Below, piece after piece: positions 43,469 through 50,698 of a stretch of DNA of 50,698 nt (position 1 is its first letter; every line of letters begins with the position of its first letter). Made by a program: the position numbers and the translations under genes. The notes beneath the pieces were generated by a model that had not been told where the DNA came from, searched no databases, and worked only from the letters and a program-made list of their open reading frames with translations. The stretch is from an uncultured Saprospiraceae bacterium (GTDB taxonomy: Bacteria > Bacteroidota > Bacteroidia > Chitinophagales > Saprospiraceae), in contig CALFBH010000032.1 of assembly GCA_937951615.1 (NCBI GenBank), positions 1-50,698 on the forward strand, in the 5' to 3' direction.

Positions 43469-45442
43469 TTAGTCGTATTTCGGCTTCAAAGAGACGGAAT
43501 TTTTGATGCTGACAACAGCAAAAATCATCAGCATGAGCAAGAGCATGATTAAGCCCCACTCTCCTACTGTAGGTATAGCTGCCGAACAAGTTCCGCAATC
43601 ATTACAGGAATTAAAACAAACCCATCCTACGACAGCATCTTCACCACTGACGATGTATTCACGATCACCAAAAGCTCCAACTCCACAAGGCGCGAGGGGT
43701 GCTTCGTATCCCAGCTCAGGATCAACGCCGGCAATACTTCCATCACAATTATTTGTACCAGCATCTCCCGGAAAACCAACATAAAATTTATAGGCAATCG
43801 CATAACCATCAGGATAAGATTGAGTGAGTTCATAAGCACCATCTCCATTAGAATCTACCATAGCTTGTCCACAAGTACCGTAGAAACCACTTTGATTGGC
43901 ATTTCCACCAGTTACATATACGGTCTCAGTTGCCGGATCGAACGTACCATCAGTAATTCTTTCACACATATTCACCTGGAAGGTAATGTCATAAAGCGGC
44001 AAACAGGCGGGGCTTGCTACCGACTCACTGAGATCGCAGGCAGCTCCATCTATTATATTCAAATCAGCATCTGTTCCTTCTGTGATTCCTGTGATTGTTA
44101 TTGTACCAGAAGCAACAGTATTCGGATCATCTCCTCCTATTGTGCCTCCTGAATTTGTTGTTAGCGTATATGTTCCCGCACCTGGTGCAGCGGCTTGCAT
44201 AAAAGTAAACGTTGCACTATAAGTATCTGGATCGCTTGTCAGCGCATCGCAAGTAGCTGTACCGGCGACCAGTATTAAATCACAAGCACAGGTCGTGCAG
44301 GCAACACAAGAGCCATAACAAACCGTTGGAACAGTAGCATCAGCACCATTAACAACAAACTCCCGATCACCAAAACCTCCGATACCACATTCGGCTGTAG
44401 ACAGTGCAGGTTCGTAACCTGGCGGGATAGCTCCATTACAATTGTCTGTTCCAGCATCACCAGGAACGCCAATAAAGAATTTATAAATCACCTGATAGCC
44501 ATCAGGATAAGATTGAGTAATGTCATAAACACCATCCATATCTGCATCGGTCATCGCTAGACCACAGGTTGCAAAATTACCACTTTGATTGGCATTACCA
44601 CCAGTGACATAAAGTGCCTGAGTAGCAGGATCGAAAACACCTAGTGCGATTTGCTCACACATGTCCACCTGAAAGGTCACATCAAAAGAAGGTACACATA
44701 CCGCAGGCGCTAAAGCTTGAAAGAGGTCACATCCAGCACCATCTTGTACAGTCAGACTTGTTCCAGCAGCTTCAGAAAGTCCAGAAATTGTTATCACACC
44801 GTTAGCCACCAGATTAGGGTCATCTCCACCAAGTGTGCCTCCACCGTTTAGTATGGTGTAAGTACCAGCTCCGGGTGCTGTAGTTTGTGAAAAACTAAAA
44901 CTTGCCGTGTAAGTATCATCGCCGGACGTAAAATCGTCACAACTCGTGGTTCCTTGTGCGAGTATTAAATCGCAGGCACAAGTTGTACAGGCATCACAAG
45001 AACCATAACAAACTACAGGTAAAACAGAATCATCTCCATTAACGGTAAATGTTCGGTCAGCAAAACCTCCAAAGCCGCAAGGTGCCGGCAGGTTGGGTTC
45101 ATAGCCCCCTGAACTTCCATCACAGTTGTCTGTTCCAGCATCACCGGGAACGCCGATAAAAAATTTATAAATCACCTGATAAGCATCAGGATAAGATTGG
45201 GTAATGTCATAAACACCATCCATATCTGCATCTGTCATCGCTAAACCACAAGTCGCAAAGTTGCCGCTTTGGTTGGCATTGCCACCAGTGACATAAAGTG
45301 CCTGAGTAGCTGGGTCGAAGTTACCTGCTGCAATTTGCTCACACATATCTACCTGAAAGGTAACATTGAACTGCGCCTGTACATTTGTATTGAAAAATAA
45401 GAAGGAGGAAATACAAAGAATTGTAAATAGTTTAGATTTCAT
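43469..45442 (-). CDS. Exported protein with three E-set modules and an IPTL-CTERM-like tail
   Basis: I place the start at 45442 (MKSKLFTILC..., a good signal peptide ending VQAQ), giving 657 residues; an ATG 57 bases upstream would add a hydrophilic extension in front of the signal. Three modules of about 230 residues begin TFQVDMCEQI at about 25, 252 and 483, with VTGGNANQSG, MTDADMDGVY and a paired-cysteine stretch (CACDL). They match the modules in the GH16 protein next door. The tail has IPTVGEWG (about 622), a hydrophobic helix and a short charged end. This fits the IPTL-CTERM sorting signal rather than T9SS. It is probably surface-anchored; a glycan-binding role is inferred from the modules and context. 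Confidence 0.85.
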   Translation of the reverse strand: MKSKLFTILCISSFLFFNTNVQAQFNVTFQVDMCEQIAAGNFDPATQALYVTGGNANQSGNFATCGLAMTDADMDGVYDITQSYPDAYQVIYKFFIGVPGDAGTDNCDGSSGGYEPNLPAPCGFGGFADRTFTVNGDDSVLPVVCYGSCDACTTCACDLILAQGTTSCDDFTSGDDTYTASFSFSQTTAPGAGTYTILNGGGTLGGDDPNLVANGVITISGLSEAAGTSLTVQDGAGCDLFQALAPAVCVPSFDVTFQVDMCEQIALGVFDPATQALYVTGGNANQSGNFATCGLAMTDADMDGVYDITQSYPDGYQVIYKFFIGVPGDAGTDNCNGAIPPGYEPALSTAECGIGGFGDREFVVNGADATVPTVCYGSCVACTTCACDLILVAGTATCDALTSDPDTYSATFTFMQAAAPGAGTYTLTTNSGGTIGGDDPNTVASGTITITGITEGTDADLNIIDGAACDLSESVASPACLPLYDITFQVNMCERITDGTFDPATETVYVTGGNANQSGFYGTCGQAMVDSNGDGAYELTQSYPDGYAIAYKFYVGFPGDAGTNNCDGSIAGVDPELGYEAPLAPCGVGAFGDREYIVSGEDAVVGWVCFNSCNDCGTCSAAIPTVGEWGLIMLLLMLMIFAVVSIKNSVSLKPKYD

Positions 45443-45492
45443 AGTAAGGTGGTTTAAGCATTTTGGAAAATTCAAATAGTGTTTTCGGTTAG

Positions 45493-45505
45493 TGTACATT
45501 GTACA
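45493..45505. promoter_or_regulatory. Operator-like palindrome upstream of the IPTV-tail protein gene
   Basis: TGTACATTGTACA is a 13-base perfect inverted repeat around one central base. It lies about 15 bases downstream of the putative -7 element at 45520-45527 and 50 bases before the start, a position suited to a repressor. No regulator is identified. Confidence 0.35.
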
Positions 45506-45519
45506 ATATCCGACTAGCT

Positions 45520-45527
45520 CAAAAATA
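45520..45527 (-). promoter_or_regulatory. -7 element of the IPTV-tail protein gene
   Basis: On the minus strand TATTTTTG matches TAnnTTTG exactly, 78 bases before the chosen start. The -33 region is AT-rich without a TTG. Confidence 0.35.
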
Positions 45528-45686
45528 GTATATTTTATAGTAAAAAAATAATTTTCATCTATGTAATTATTGTTAAAACAAAATTTACAGATAAGAAACG
45601 GCGGTTTTTCGTTTTTTTATTTTGATTTTCTTCACAAAATTGAAACGAAACTATAGGAAGGCAGGAATTGAATTGAATTGAGGTTA

Positions 45687-45727
45687 GCCACGAATGCACG
45701 AATCAAGTCCATTCGTGCATTCGTGGC
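45687..45727. repeat. Perfect 17-bp hairpin, CACGAATGCACGAAT word
   Basis: GCCACGAATGCACGAAT (45687-45703) and its exact inverse (45711-45727) flank a 7-base loop. It lies just after the TldE gene stop. Within each arm the word CACGAAT occurs with a near repeat. It may work as a terminator, but on the minus strand no T run follows. Confidence 0.75.
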
Positions 45728-45740
45728 AAAAAAATATATT

Positions 45741-47057
45741 TTAAATCGCATCTGATAAGCTGGAAAAAGTAAAGTCTCTGACCTTAATAGGCGGCACCAT
45801 ATTACCATTAATCCGTTGTGGTTTGCCCAGCATTTCCAAATTATTCAGCATGATAATCGGGCTTTCATTGAAGCGGAAATTCTTGACTGGATATTTAATT
45901 TCTCCATTTTCAATATAAAAAGTACCATCACGCGTCAGTCCGGTATTGAGTAAAGTCTGCGGATCTACGCTGCGGATGTACCAGAGTCGAGTGACGAGAA
46001 TCCCCCGCTTGGTGCTTTTTATCATGTCCTCAATACTGGCGTCGCCGCCTTCCATGATGACATTGCTGGGAAAAGGAACAGGCTCTACACCTTTCTCTTT
46101 TGCCCAGTAGCGTCCGTATCTCAGATTTTTAATCACGCCATCTCGTATCCAGTCCATTTTCTCAATCGGTAGTCCATCGTCTGACCAGGTAGAACCGGGA
46201 ACTTCTGGATGAAATGGATCGGAATACATATTGATTCGCTGATCAACAATTTGCTCGCCGAGCTTTGTGCCACCGCCTTTTTTCGACATGAAACTACGTC
46301 CTTCATCAGCAGAACGGGCGTTCATATTCCAGAACATTCTTTGTAGTAAACCAATGGCTGCCGCAGGCTCTAAAATCACAGTATATTTGCCTGGCTCAAT
46401 CGCTTTTGCATTACGCGAACCTTCTGCCTTTTGCATGGCAATATTCGTCACCTCTTCGATATCCAGTTTTGAAATATCATTATAATCCCGTGTGACCCAA
46501 CCCGAACCTGTACCATCTTTAGAACGCACAGTTAGTGTGAAGTCGGCATTGGTGTATTTTTCATAGGCAAATAGCCCTTTGGAATTCATAATGGCATTGA
46601 AGCGTTGTCCGTCTTCCAGAAAACCGGCTCCGATCAAGCCTTTCTCCTTGCACATAGAAATGCTTTTTCTGGCAAATAAAGCCCGAAGTGCCGGACTAAT
46701 ATCCGCAGTCGATTGTGCAAAGCCTTTGGAATCGGGGAACTCTCGTGGCCCGACTGGTTCCATGTATTCTGGACTTTCGGGAGAGAGTTGTGCCAGTTCT
46801 TCGGCACGGCGCACGACCTTTTCGAGCGAAGCATCGTCGAGTTCATTGATGGTGGCTGTTCCTGTTTTTTTGCCAAAAGCAGCTGTTACCCCCAATGATA
46901 AATTTTCTTCGACACCACTGGTCGTTACTGTATTTCTTGCATAGCGTATATTGCCACTCATCCCGCCGTCAATGCCAGCTTCTAAGTGGTCGGCTTGGGA
47001 GAAACTCATGACCTTTTCCAGGATTTTACGAGCTTCTTCTTTTGATAATATAGACAT
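45741..47057 (-). CDS. TldE/PmbA-like subunit of a TldD/TldE metalloprotease
   Basis: The protein is 438 residues long and resembles the PmbA/TldE branch of the TldD/PmbA family. It has the N-terminal region with SGNIRYARNTVTTSG, a central segment and the C-terminal TRDGTFYIENGEIKYPVKNFRFNESP motif that is typical of the family. It lacks the HExxxH zinc motif, as TldE proteins do; TldE forms a heterodimer with TldD, which carries the metal. There is no signal peptide. The TldD gene is 224 bases upstream on the same strand, so the two are probably co-transcribed, although a palindromic repeat lies between. Known TldD/TldE pairs process peptides such as microcins or degrade unfolded peptides; the substrate here is unknown. 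Confidence 0.9.
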   Translation of the reverse strand: MSILSKEEARKILEKVMSFSQADHLEAGIDGGMSGNIRYARNTVTTSGVEENLSLGVTAAFGKKTGTATINELDDASLEKVVRRAEELAQLSPESPEYMEPVGPREFPDSKGFAQSTADISPALRALFARKSISMCKEKGLIGAGFLEDGQRFNAIMNSKGLFAYEKYTNADFTLTVRSKDGTGSGWVTRDYNDISKLDIEEVTNIAMQKAEGSRNAKAIEPGKYTVILEPAAAIGLLQRMFWNMNARSADEGRSFMSKKGGGTKLGEQIVDQRINMYSDPFHPEVPGSTWSDDGLPIEKMDWIRDGVIKNLRYGRYWAKEKGVEPVPFPSNVIMEGGDASIEDMIKSTKRGILVTRLWYIRSVDPQTLLNTGLTRDGTFYIENGEIKYPVKNFRFNESPIIMLNNLEMLGKPQRINGNMVPPIKVRDFTFSSLSDAI

Positions 47058-47120
47058 ATTGAATTTTAATTTTATTGAAAAAATTCCAAAAATAAATTTT
47101 GCAATTTTCTAACTGTTTAC

Positions 47121-47265
47121 GTCCATAGTCCGCAGTCGATAGTCGATGGCTGTTTTAAAAGAAATAACAATTGTATTCAACTTCTTTACGCATTTTGCAA
47201 AGCAAAATGAAACACTGAAATAACCTGAATACTTAAAAGCAGCTATCGACCATGGACCATCGACC
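47121..47265. repeat. GTCGATAG-family palindromic element, copy C
   Basis: The left arm (47121-47157, GTCCATAGTCCGCAGTCGAT onward) and right arm (47233-47265) are inverted partners. The core (47171-47209) is the reverse complement of the copy A core: CATTTTG-CTTTG-CAAAAT-GCGTAAAG-AAGTTGAATA. It separates tldD and tldE genes. Confidence 0.75.
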
Positions 47266-47281
47266 TAAATTGTTACGATTT

Positions 47282-48934
47282 TTAAATTTTACGCGCTGTG
47301 TTGATCACATTTACTCCATCAAAACGAGTGGTGGAGCTACCATGCGAAACAGAGCTGACCTGTCCAGGCTGTCCTTTTCCATCGAAGAAAGAACCGAACA
47401 TGCGATAATCGTCTGCATCACAGATTTTGGTACAGGAATTCCAGAATTCCTGGGTGTTCGACTGATAGGCAACATCGTTCAGCATATTGATGATCTTACC
47501 GTTTTTGATTTCATAAAACAGTGTTCCACCAAACTGGAAATTATAACGCTGCTGGTCGATGGAATAAGAACCGCGTCCCGCAATGTAAATGCCTTTGTCC
47601 ACGTCTTTTATCATGTCCTTAACGGAATATTTTTCTTTGCCAGATTCTAAAGACACATTCGGCATCCGCTGAAACTGAACAGAATTCCAGCTATCTGCAT
47701 AACAGCAACCATGTGATTCTGATTCATTGATAATTTTTGCTTGATCGCGAATCGCCTGATAATTGACCAGTATGCCATTGCGCACTAAGTCCCATTGTTT
47801 GGTTTTTACGCCTTCATCATCATAGCCGACTGCACCGAGGGAATGTTTTTGCGTTTTGTCTGCCACCAGATTGACAATCTCACTGCCGTACTGGAATGAT
47901 TTGCTTTTCCATTTATCCAGCGTTGCAAAACTGGTGCCTGCATAATTGGCTTCATAGCCCAGCACTCGATCTAGTTCGAGTGGATGTCCTACGGACTCGT
48001 GTATGGTCAGTCCGAGGTGATTGGGTTCCAGTACGAGGCTGTACTTACCTGGATCAACCGACTTGGCTTTGGTGAGCATTTCTTTGACCTGACGGGCAGC
48101 ATCACCAGCATCTTTGACGATGTCATAACTGTTTTTGTACAAGGTAATGCCAGCAGGTCCTTCTATCTGATCTGCTTTTTTAGGCATCAGGTATTCGTAG
48201 CCCATGCCCATCGGCGCACTCATCGCTTCGCGGGTTTTGAATTTTCCGCTTTCTTTGTCTGTGCCGGTCACGCTAAAGTTGGGCCAGACCCGGTGGATGT
48301 CCTGATTGATGTAAGAGCCATCCGTCGAAGCGAAATATTTCTTTTCATTCACAAAAAAGAGGGCTGAATTGACAAAAGCTGCTCCATTATCGGTTGCTGC
48401 CTGATTTGCTCTCAGTAGTAAATCTACTTTCTCCGCAACGGGGACATCAAAAGCACTTTTTTCAATTGGCGTTTTCCATTCGATCTCGCCATGTCCTGAG
48501 ACGGGAGCGAGTACAACCGGTTCGGTTTGCAAAACAGAATTGGCCTTTGCAATATCAACGGCACGCTTGGCAGCTGCGGCAATGCCGTCGGGTGTCACAT
48601 CACTAGTGGCTGCAAAGCCCCAGGTTCCCCTTGCAATGACGCGCACGCCTGCTCCGTAGGATTCTGTGTTCACGATGTTTTGCACCTTCTGTTCACGAGT
48701 AAAGACATACTGGTTCATGTAGCGTCCAATACGAATGTCGGCATAACTTGCGCCAGCCATTTTTGCGGCATTCAGCGCAATGTCAGCTAGTTTTTTGTTG
48801 ACCGCAGCATCCATTTCTGCGCCCGTGTAATCCAACGGGACGGAATGGCTATACACCGAAACGGGTACAGCCAGCGCGCCGAGCCCAAGTCCTGCGACTT
48901 TGATAAATTCTCTACGTTTTAAATAGTTTTTCAT
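47282..48934 (-). CDS. TldD-like zinc metalloprotease with a Tat signal
   Basis: The protein is 550 residues long. It begins with a twin-arginine signal, KRREFIKVAG followed by a hydrophobic stretch (about 5-30), so it should be exported folded through Tat. The zinc motif is HESVGHPLE (H312, E313, H317), matching the HExxxH of TldD proteins. The family's C-terminal VKDMIKDVDKGIYIAGRGSYSID and GTLFYEIKNGKIINML segments are present. It is the catalytic partner of the TldE protein encoded downstream. It is longer than E. coli TldD (about 480 residues) because of the signal and insertions. A 10-bp inverted repeat (48953-48987) lies in the leader, function unknown. Confidence 0.91.
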   Translation of the reverse strand: MKNYLKRREFIKVAGLGLGALAVPVSVYSHSVPLDYTGAEMDAAVNKKLADIALNAAKMAGASYADIRIGRYMNQYVFTREQKVQNIVNTESYGAGVRVIARGTWGFAATSDVTPDGIAAAAKRAVDIAKANSVLQTEPVVLAPVSGHGEIEWKTPIEKSAFDVPVAEKVDLLLRANQAATDNGAAFVNSALFFVNEKKYFASTDGSYINQDIHRVWPNFSVTGTDKESGKFKTREAMSAPMGMGYEYLMPKKADQIEGPAGITLYKNSYDIVKDAGDAARQVKEMLTKAKSVDPGKYSLVLEPNHLGLTIHESVGHPLELDRVLGYEANYAGTSFATLDKWKSKSFQYGSEIVNLVADKTQKHSLGAVGYDDEGVKTKQWDLVRNGILVNYQAIRDQAKIINESESHGCCYADSWNSVQFQRMPNVSLESGKEKYSVKDMIKDVDKGIYIAGRGSYSIDQQRYNFQFGGTLFYEIKNGKIINMLNDVAYQSNTQEFWNSCTKICDADDYRMFGSFFDGKGQPGQVSSVSHGSSTTRFDGVNVINTARKI

Positions 48935-49592
48935 GGTAGGAAATGATTATTGAGACAATGTTTCTGGTAGGAGTCGAAAACATTGTCTTATTTAAATGAT
49001 GGCTTGAAGATAATTAAAAAAGGGATATTCCTGTCTTTTTTGGATAAAATTAACAGGGTAGTAAGAGGGATTTGGTGCTGGGATAGATCAGGTTCTTAGT
49101 AGTTCTTCCAGCTAATAGTGTCGGTGAAATTAAATTTTATATCTTTTGAGTCAGGTTTTGGTGCAAATTGTTCTATTGCTATGATTGTTAAATTGTTATC
49201 GTGATTTTTTGCGCATCAAATTAAAAAGCAACCTGAGTCGTCTGACGATTCAATTTATTCAGGAGTTCATCGTCCTGGAAATCATCATACTTGTAGATAA
49301 GCAACCATCGTCAGCCGACTTTTCTTCTTCATTTTCCAAATTTAAATTTAATGCGGTGTTCAAAGTATGGAATAGTCGGCAGACGAAGGATTTGATTAAA
49401 ATTAGTCGTTTGTCCCCGAAAATATGCTGTATTTTCAACTGAATTCGTCTGACGACAACGGAATTTGCTCAACGATGCTTTGATAGAACACGACTAAAAT
49501 TTTGATGCGTTTGCCCTGACAGTTAATTTTATTGCTGTCTAACAAAGATAAATTATACTTTATCCTAAGGCTCTATGGATTCTGCATTCGTT
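48935..49592. other. Intergenic region without a convincing gene
   Basis: This is 658 bp between the tldD start and the 3' end of the oxidoreductase gene. Near 48953-48987 GACAATGTTT and AAACATTGTC form a hairpin in the tldD leader. The near-palindrome CGTCTGACGA occurs at 49239-49248 and 49446-49455. A short plus-strand reading frame (49185-49442) has low-complexity content and no recognisable start signals, and I do not call it. Confidence 0.6.
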
Positions 49593-50513
49593 CTACTCTT
49601 TTATCCTAATGACTACATTGCCTTTTTTATGTCCTTTGTCAACGTATTCATGTGCACTTACGATTTCTTCAAGCGGGTAAACTTTGTCAATAAAGGGTTT
49701 TAGTACTCCGGTTTCTGCTAAGTCTTTTAATTTTAAAAGATGCTCAGTTCGTTCATGCGTTAACATTTTAACTGAGACAAAAACACCTCCTTTCTTCAGT
49801 ATGTTTTTTGCTTTTGACTTAGTTGTTTTTCCAACTGCATCAAAAACAATGTCAAATTCTTTTTTCAGTGAGGCATAATCTTCCTTCTTATAGTCAATGA
49901 CTTTTTCTGCTCCAAGGGACTTTACCATTTCAAGATTAGATGTACTACATACTCCAGTTACTGATGAACCAAAATGACGTGCGAGTTGAACAGCATAACT
50001 GCCTACACTTCCAGAAGCACCATATATCAGAATGTTCTTCTCTTTAGTAATATTTGCCTTTTCTAATAAAAATAGAGCGGTCATACCTCCAATAGGCAAA
50101 GCAGCAGATTCTTGAAAATTGAGATTGACAGGTTTTAGACCTACAAGACCATGTTTCCACTCTTCAGGTAGACAAATATATTCAGCATAAGAACCCGTTT
50201 TGAGCATTGTAGTTGTACCAAAAACTTCATCACCAACCTTAAATTTTGTTACCTCTTTTCCTATTTCTTCAACCACGCCTGACAGTTCATGACCAAGAAT
50301 CGTTTTTTTAGGTTTAAATAGTCCCAATATGAGTCTTGCAGGCAACCAAAACAAAGGAGGAAAATCTGACCCACGAAGTCTCACATCTCCTGAGGTAACT
50401 GTTGCAGCATGAATCTTGACCAGTATTTCATTGTTTTTTGGTCTTGGTTTGTCTATCTCCATTTGTTTAAGAACACCTGGTAAACCATATTTTGTGTAAA
50501 CAACTGCTTTCAT
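49593..50513 (-). CDS. MDR-family NAD(P)H-dependent oxidoreductase (quinone oxidoreductase-like)
   Basis: The protein is 306 residues long. An N-terminal GroES-like domain (KAVVYTKYG, ILGHELSGVVEEIG near 72-85, KVGDEVFG) precedes a Rossmann domain with GASGSVG (165-171) binding NAD(P)H. It lacks the cysteine/histidine set of the structural zinc loop, so it belongs with the zinc-independent quinone reductase/enoyl reductase branch. The family reduces quinones or activated alkenes in the cytoplasm; the substrate cannot be told. Spelling is typical for the host, with no sign of transfer. It stands alone; its promoter was not clear. Confidence 0.9.
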   Translation of the reverse strand: MKAVVYTKYGLPGVLKQMEIDKPRPKNNEILVKIHAATVTSGDVRLRGSDFPPLFWLPARLILGLFKPKKTILGHELSGVVEEIGKEVTKFKVGDEVFGTTTMLKTGSYAEYICLPEEWKHGLVGLKPVNLNFQESAALPIGGMTALFLLEKANITKEKNILIYGASGSVGSYAVQLARHFGSSVTGVCSTSNLEMVKSLGAEKVIDYKKEDYASLKKEFDIVFDAVGKTTKSKAKNILKKGGVFVSVKMLTHERTEHLLKLKDLAETGVLKPFIDKVYPLEEIVSAHEYVDKGHKKGNVVIRIKE

Positions 50514-50627
50514 TTTAAATTTGTTATTTTATGCTTCCTCAAATAGATTGTTTTTAACACCTCAGTATTCCAGTTTTACTTGACATTTCTTCCTTTCTAA
50601 ATGTTCATCATTCATCTTAACTACTAC

Positions 50628-50666
50628 TTCGATATTCGATATTCATCTGTTCGATATTCGATATTT
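50628..50666. repeat. CGATATTC-family repeat, copy F
   Basis: CTGTTCGATATTCGATATT is preceded by CGATATTCGATATTCAT. It shares all but one base over 27 positions with copy D (31804-31838). It lies upstream of the oxidoreductase gene; nothing else is seen to the window end. Confidence 0.65.
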
Positions 50667-50698
50667 TCCTATTTTGCTAATATGCACTAAAACTTAGT

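Noticed and set aside
36997-45442. A canonical polysaccharide utilisation locus
   Set aside because: There is no SusC/SusD pair, no anti-sigma or hybrid sensor gene, and only one glycoside hydrolase.
45443-45499. An upstream start for the IPTV-tail protein at 45499
   Set aside because: It puts a charged 19-residue extension before a good signal peptide and lies within the TGTACA palindrome.
49185-49442. An 85-residue plus-strand reading frame
   Set aside because: No recognised domain, no clear promoter or ribosome binding site, and it lies in repeat-containing intergenic DNA.
1-50698. tRNA, rRNA or riboswitch genes
   Set aside because: I saw no cloverleaf with conserved T-loop sequence, no ribosomal RNA signature and no recognised riboswitch core; a covariance search was not possible here.

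Overview
The window looks like a chromosomal piece of a Bacteroidota bacterium. The evidence is several secreted proteins with type IX secretion (T9SS) C-terminal sorting domains of both type A and type B, many SprB-type repeats, N-terminal signal peptides, and promoters that fit the Bacteroidota -33/-7 pattern (TTG, about 19 bases, TAnnTTTG). The mix of long SprB proteins, an M36 peptidase, arylsulfotransferase-like proteins and an IPTV/IPTL-type C-terminus suggests a Saprospiria/Lewinella-like lineage, but that is a weak inference. I see no rRNA, tRNA, CRISPR array or transposase gene.

Layout. 1-12840 (minus): the first 4,280 codons of a giant surface protein whose 3' end lies beyond the left edge. 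It has nine or ten PPC-like modules, then SprB-type repeats that end in a very regular 228-bp tandem array. 13240-19005 (plus): an M36 metallopeptidase and a Kelch-propeller protein that share the same 390-residue C-terminal half. 19274-21187: a small lipoprotein and a T9SS type A protein. 21316-23360: an AAA ATPase plus DUF4435-like protein, overlapping by one base and resembling the PARIS anti-phage pair AriA/AriB, followed 13 bases later by thyA (23374-24255). 24537-30329: a 1,930-residue protein with 13 SprB repeats and a type B sorting domain; its N-terminal module is the same as in the 19736-21187 protein. 30495-31364: a lipid A-type acyltransferase. 31365-32804: mostly repeat-rich intergenic DNA around a histidine phosphatase-like lipoprotein. 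32805-36268 (minus): two tandem arylsulfotransferase-like proteins. 36425-36826: an orphan Hpt protein. 36997-45442 (minus): four exported proteins, including a GH16 laminarinase-like enzyme and carbohydrate-binding-type modules. 45741-48934 (minus): a TldE/TldD pair, with a Tat signal on the TldD member. 49593-50513 (minus): an MDR-family oxidoreductase.

How the genes work together. Most of the coding capacity serves the cell surface: adhesion (SprB proteins), extracellular proteolysis (M36) and beta-glucan attack or binding (GH16 cluster). Parts have been shuffled repeatedly, so the same N- or C-terminal module is joined to different partners. The intergenic DNA carries several families of short-word palindromic repeats. 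They recur between genes, and a related low-complexity tract lies in frame inside the M36 gene. The two most interesting items are the PARIS-like pair joined to thyA, and the dispersed palindromic elements that share a core but also exchange arms.
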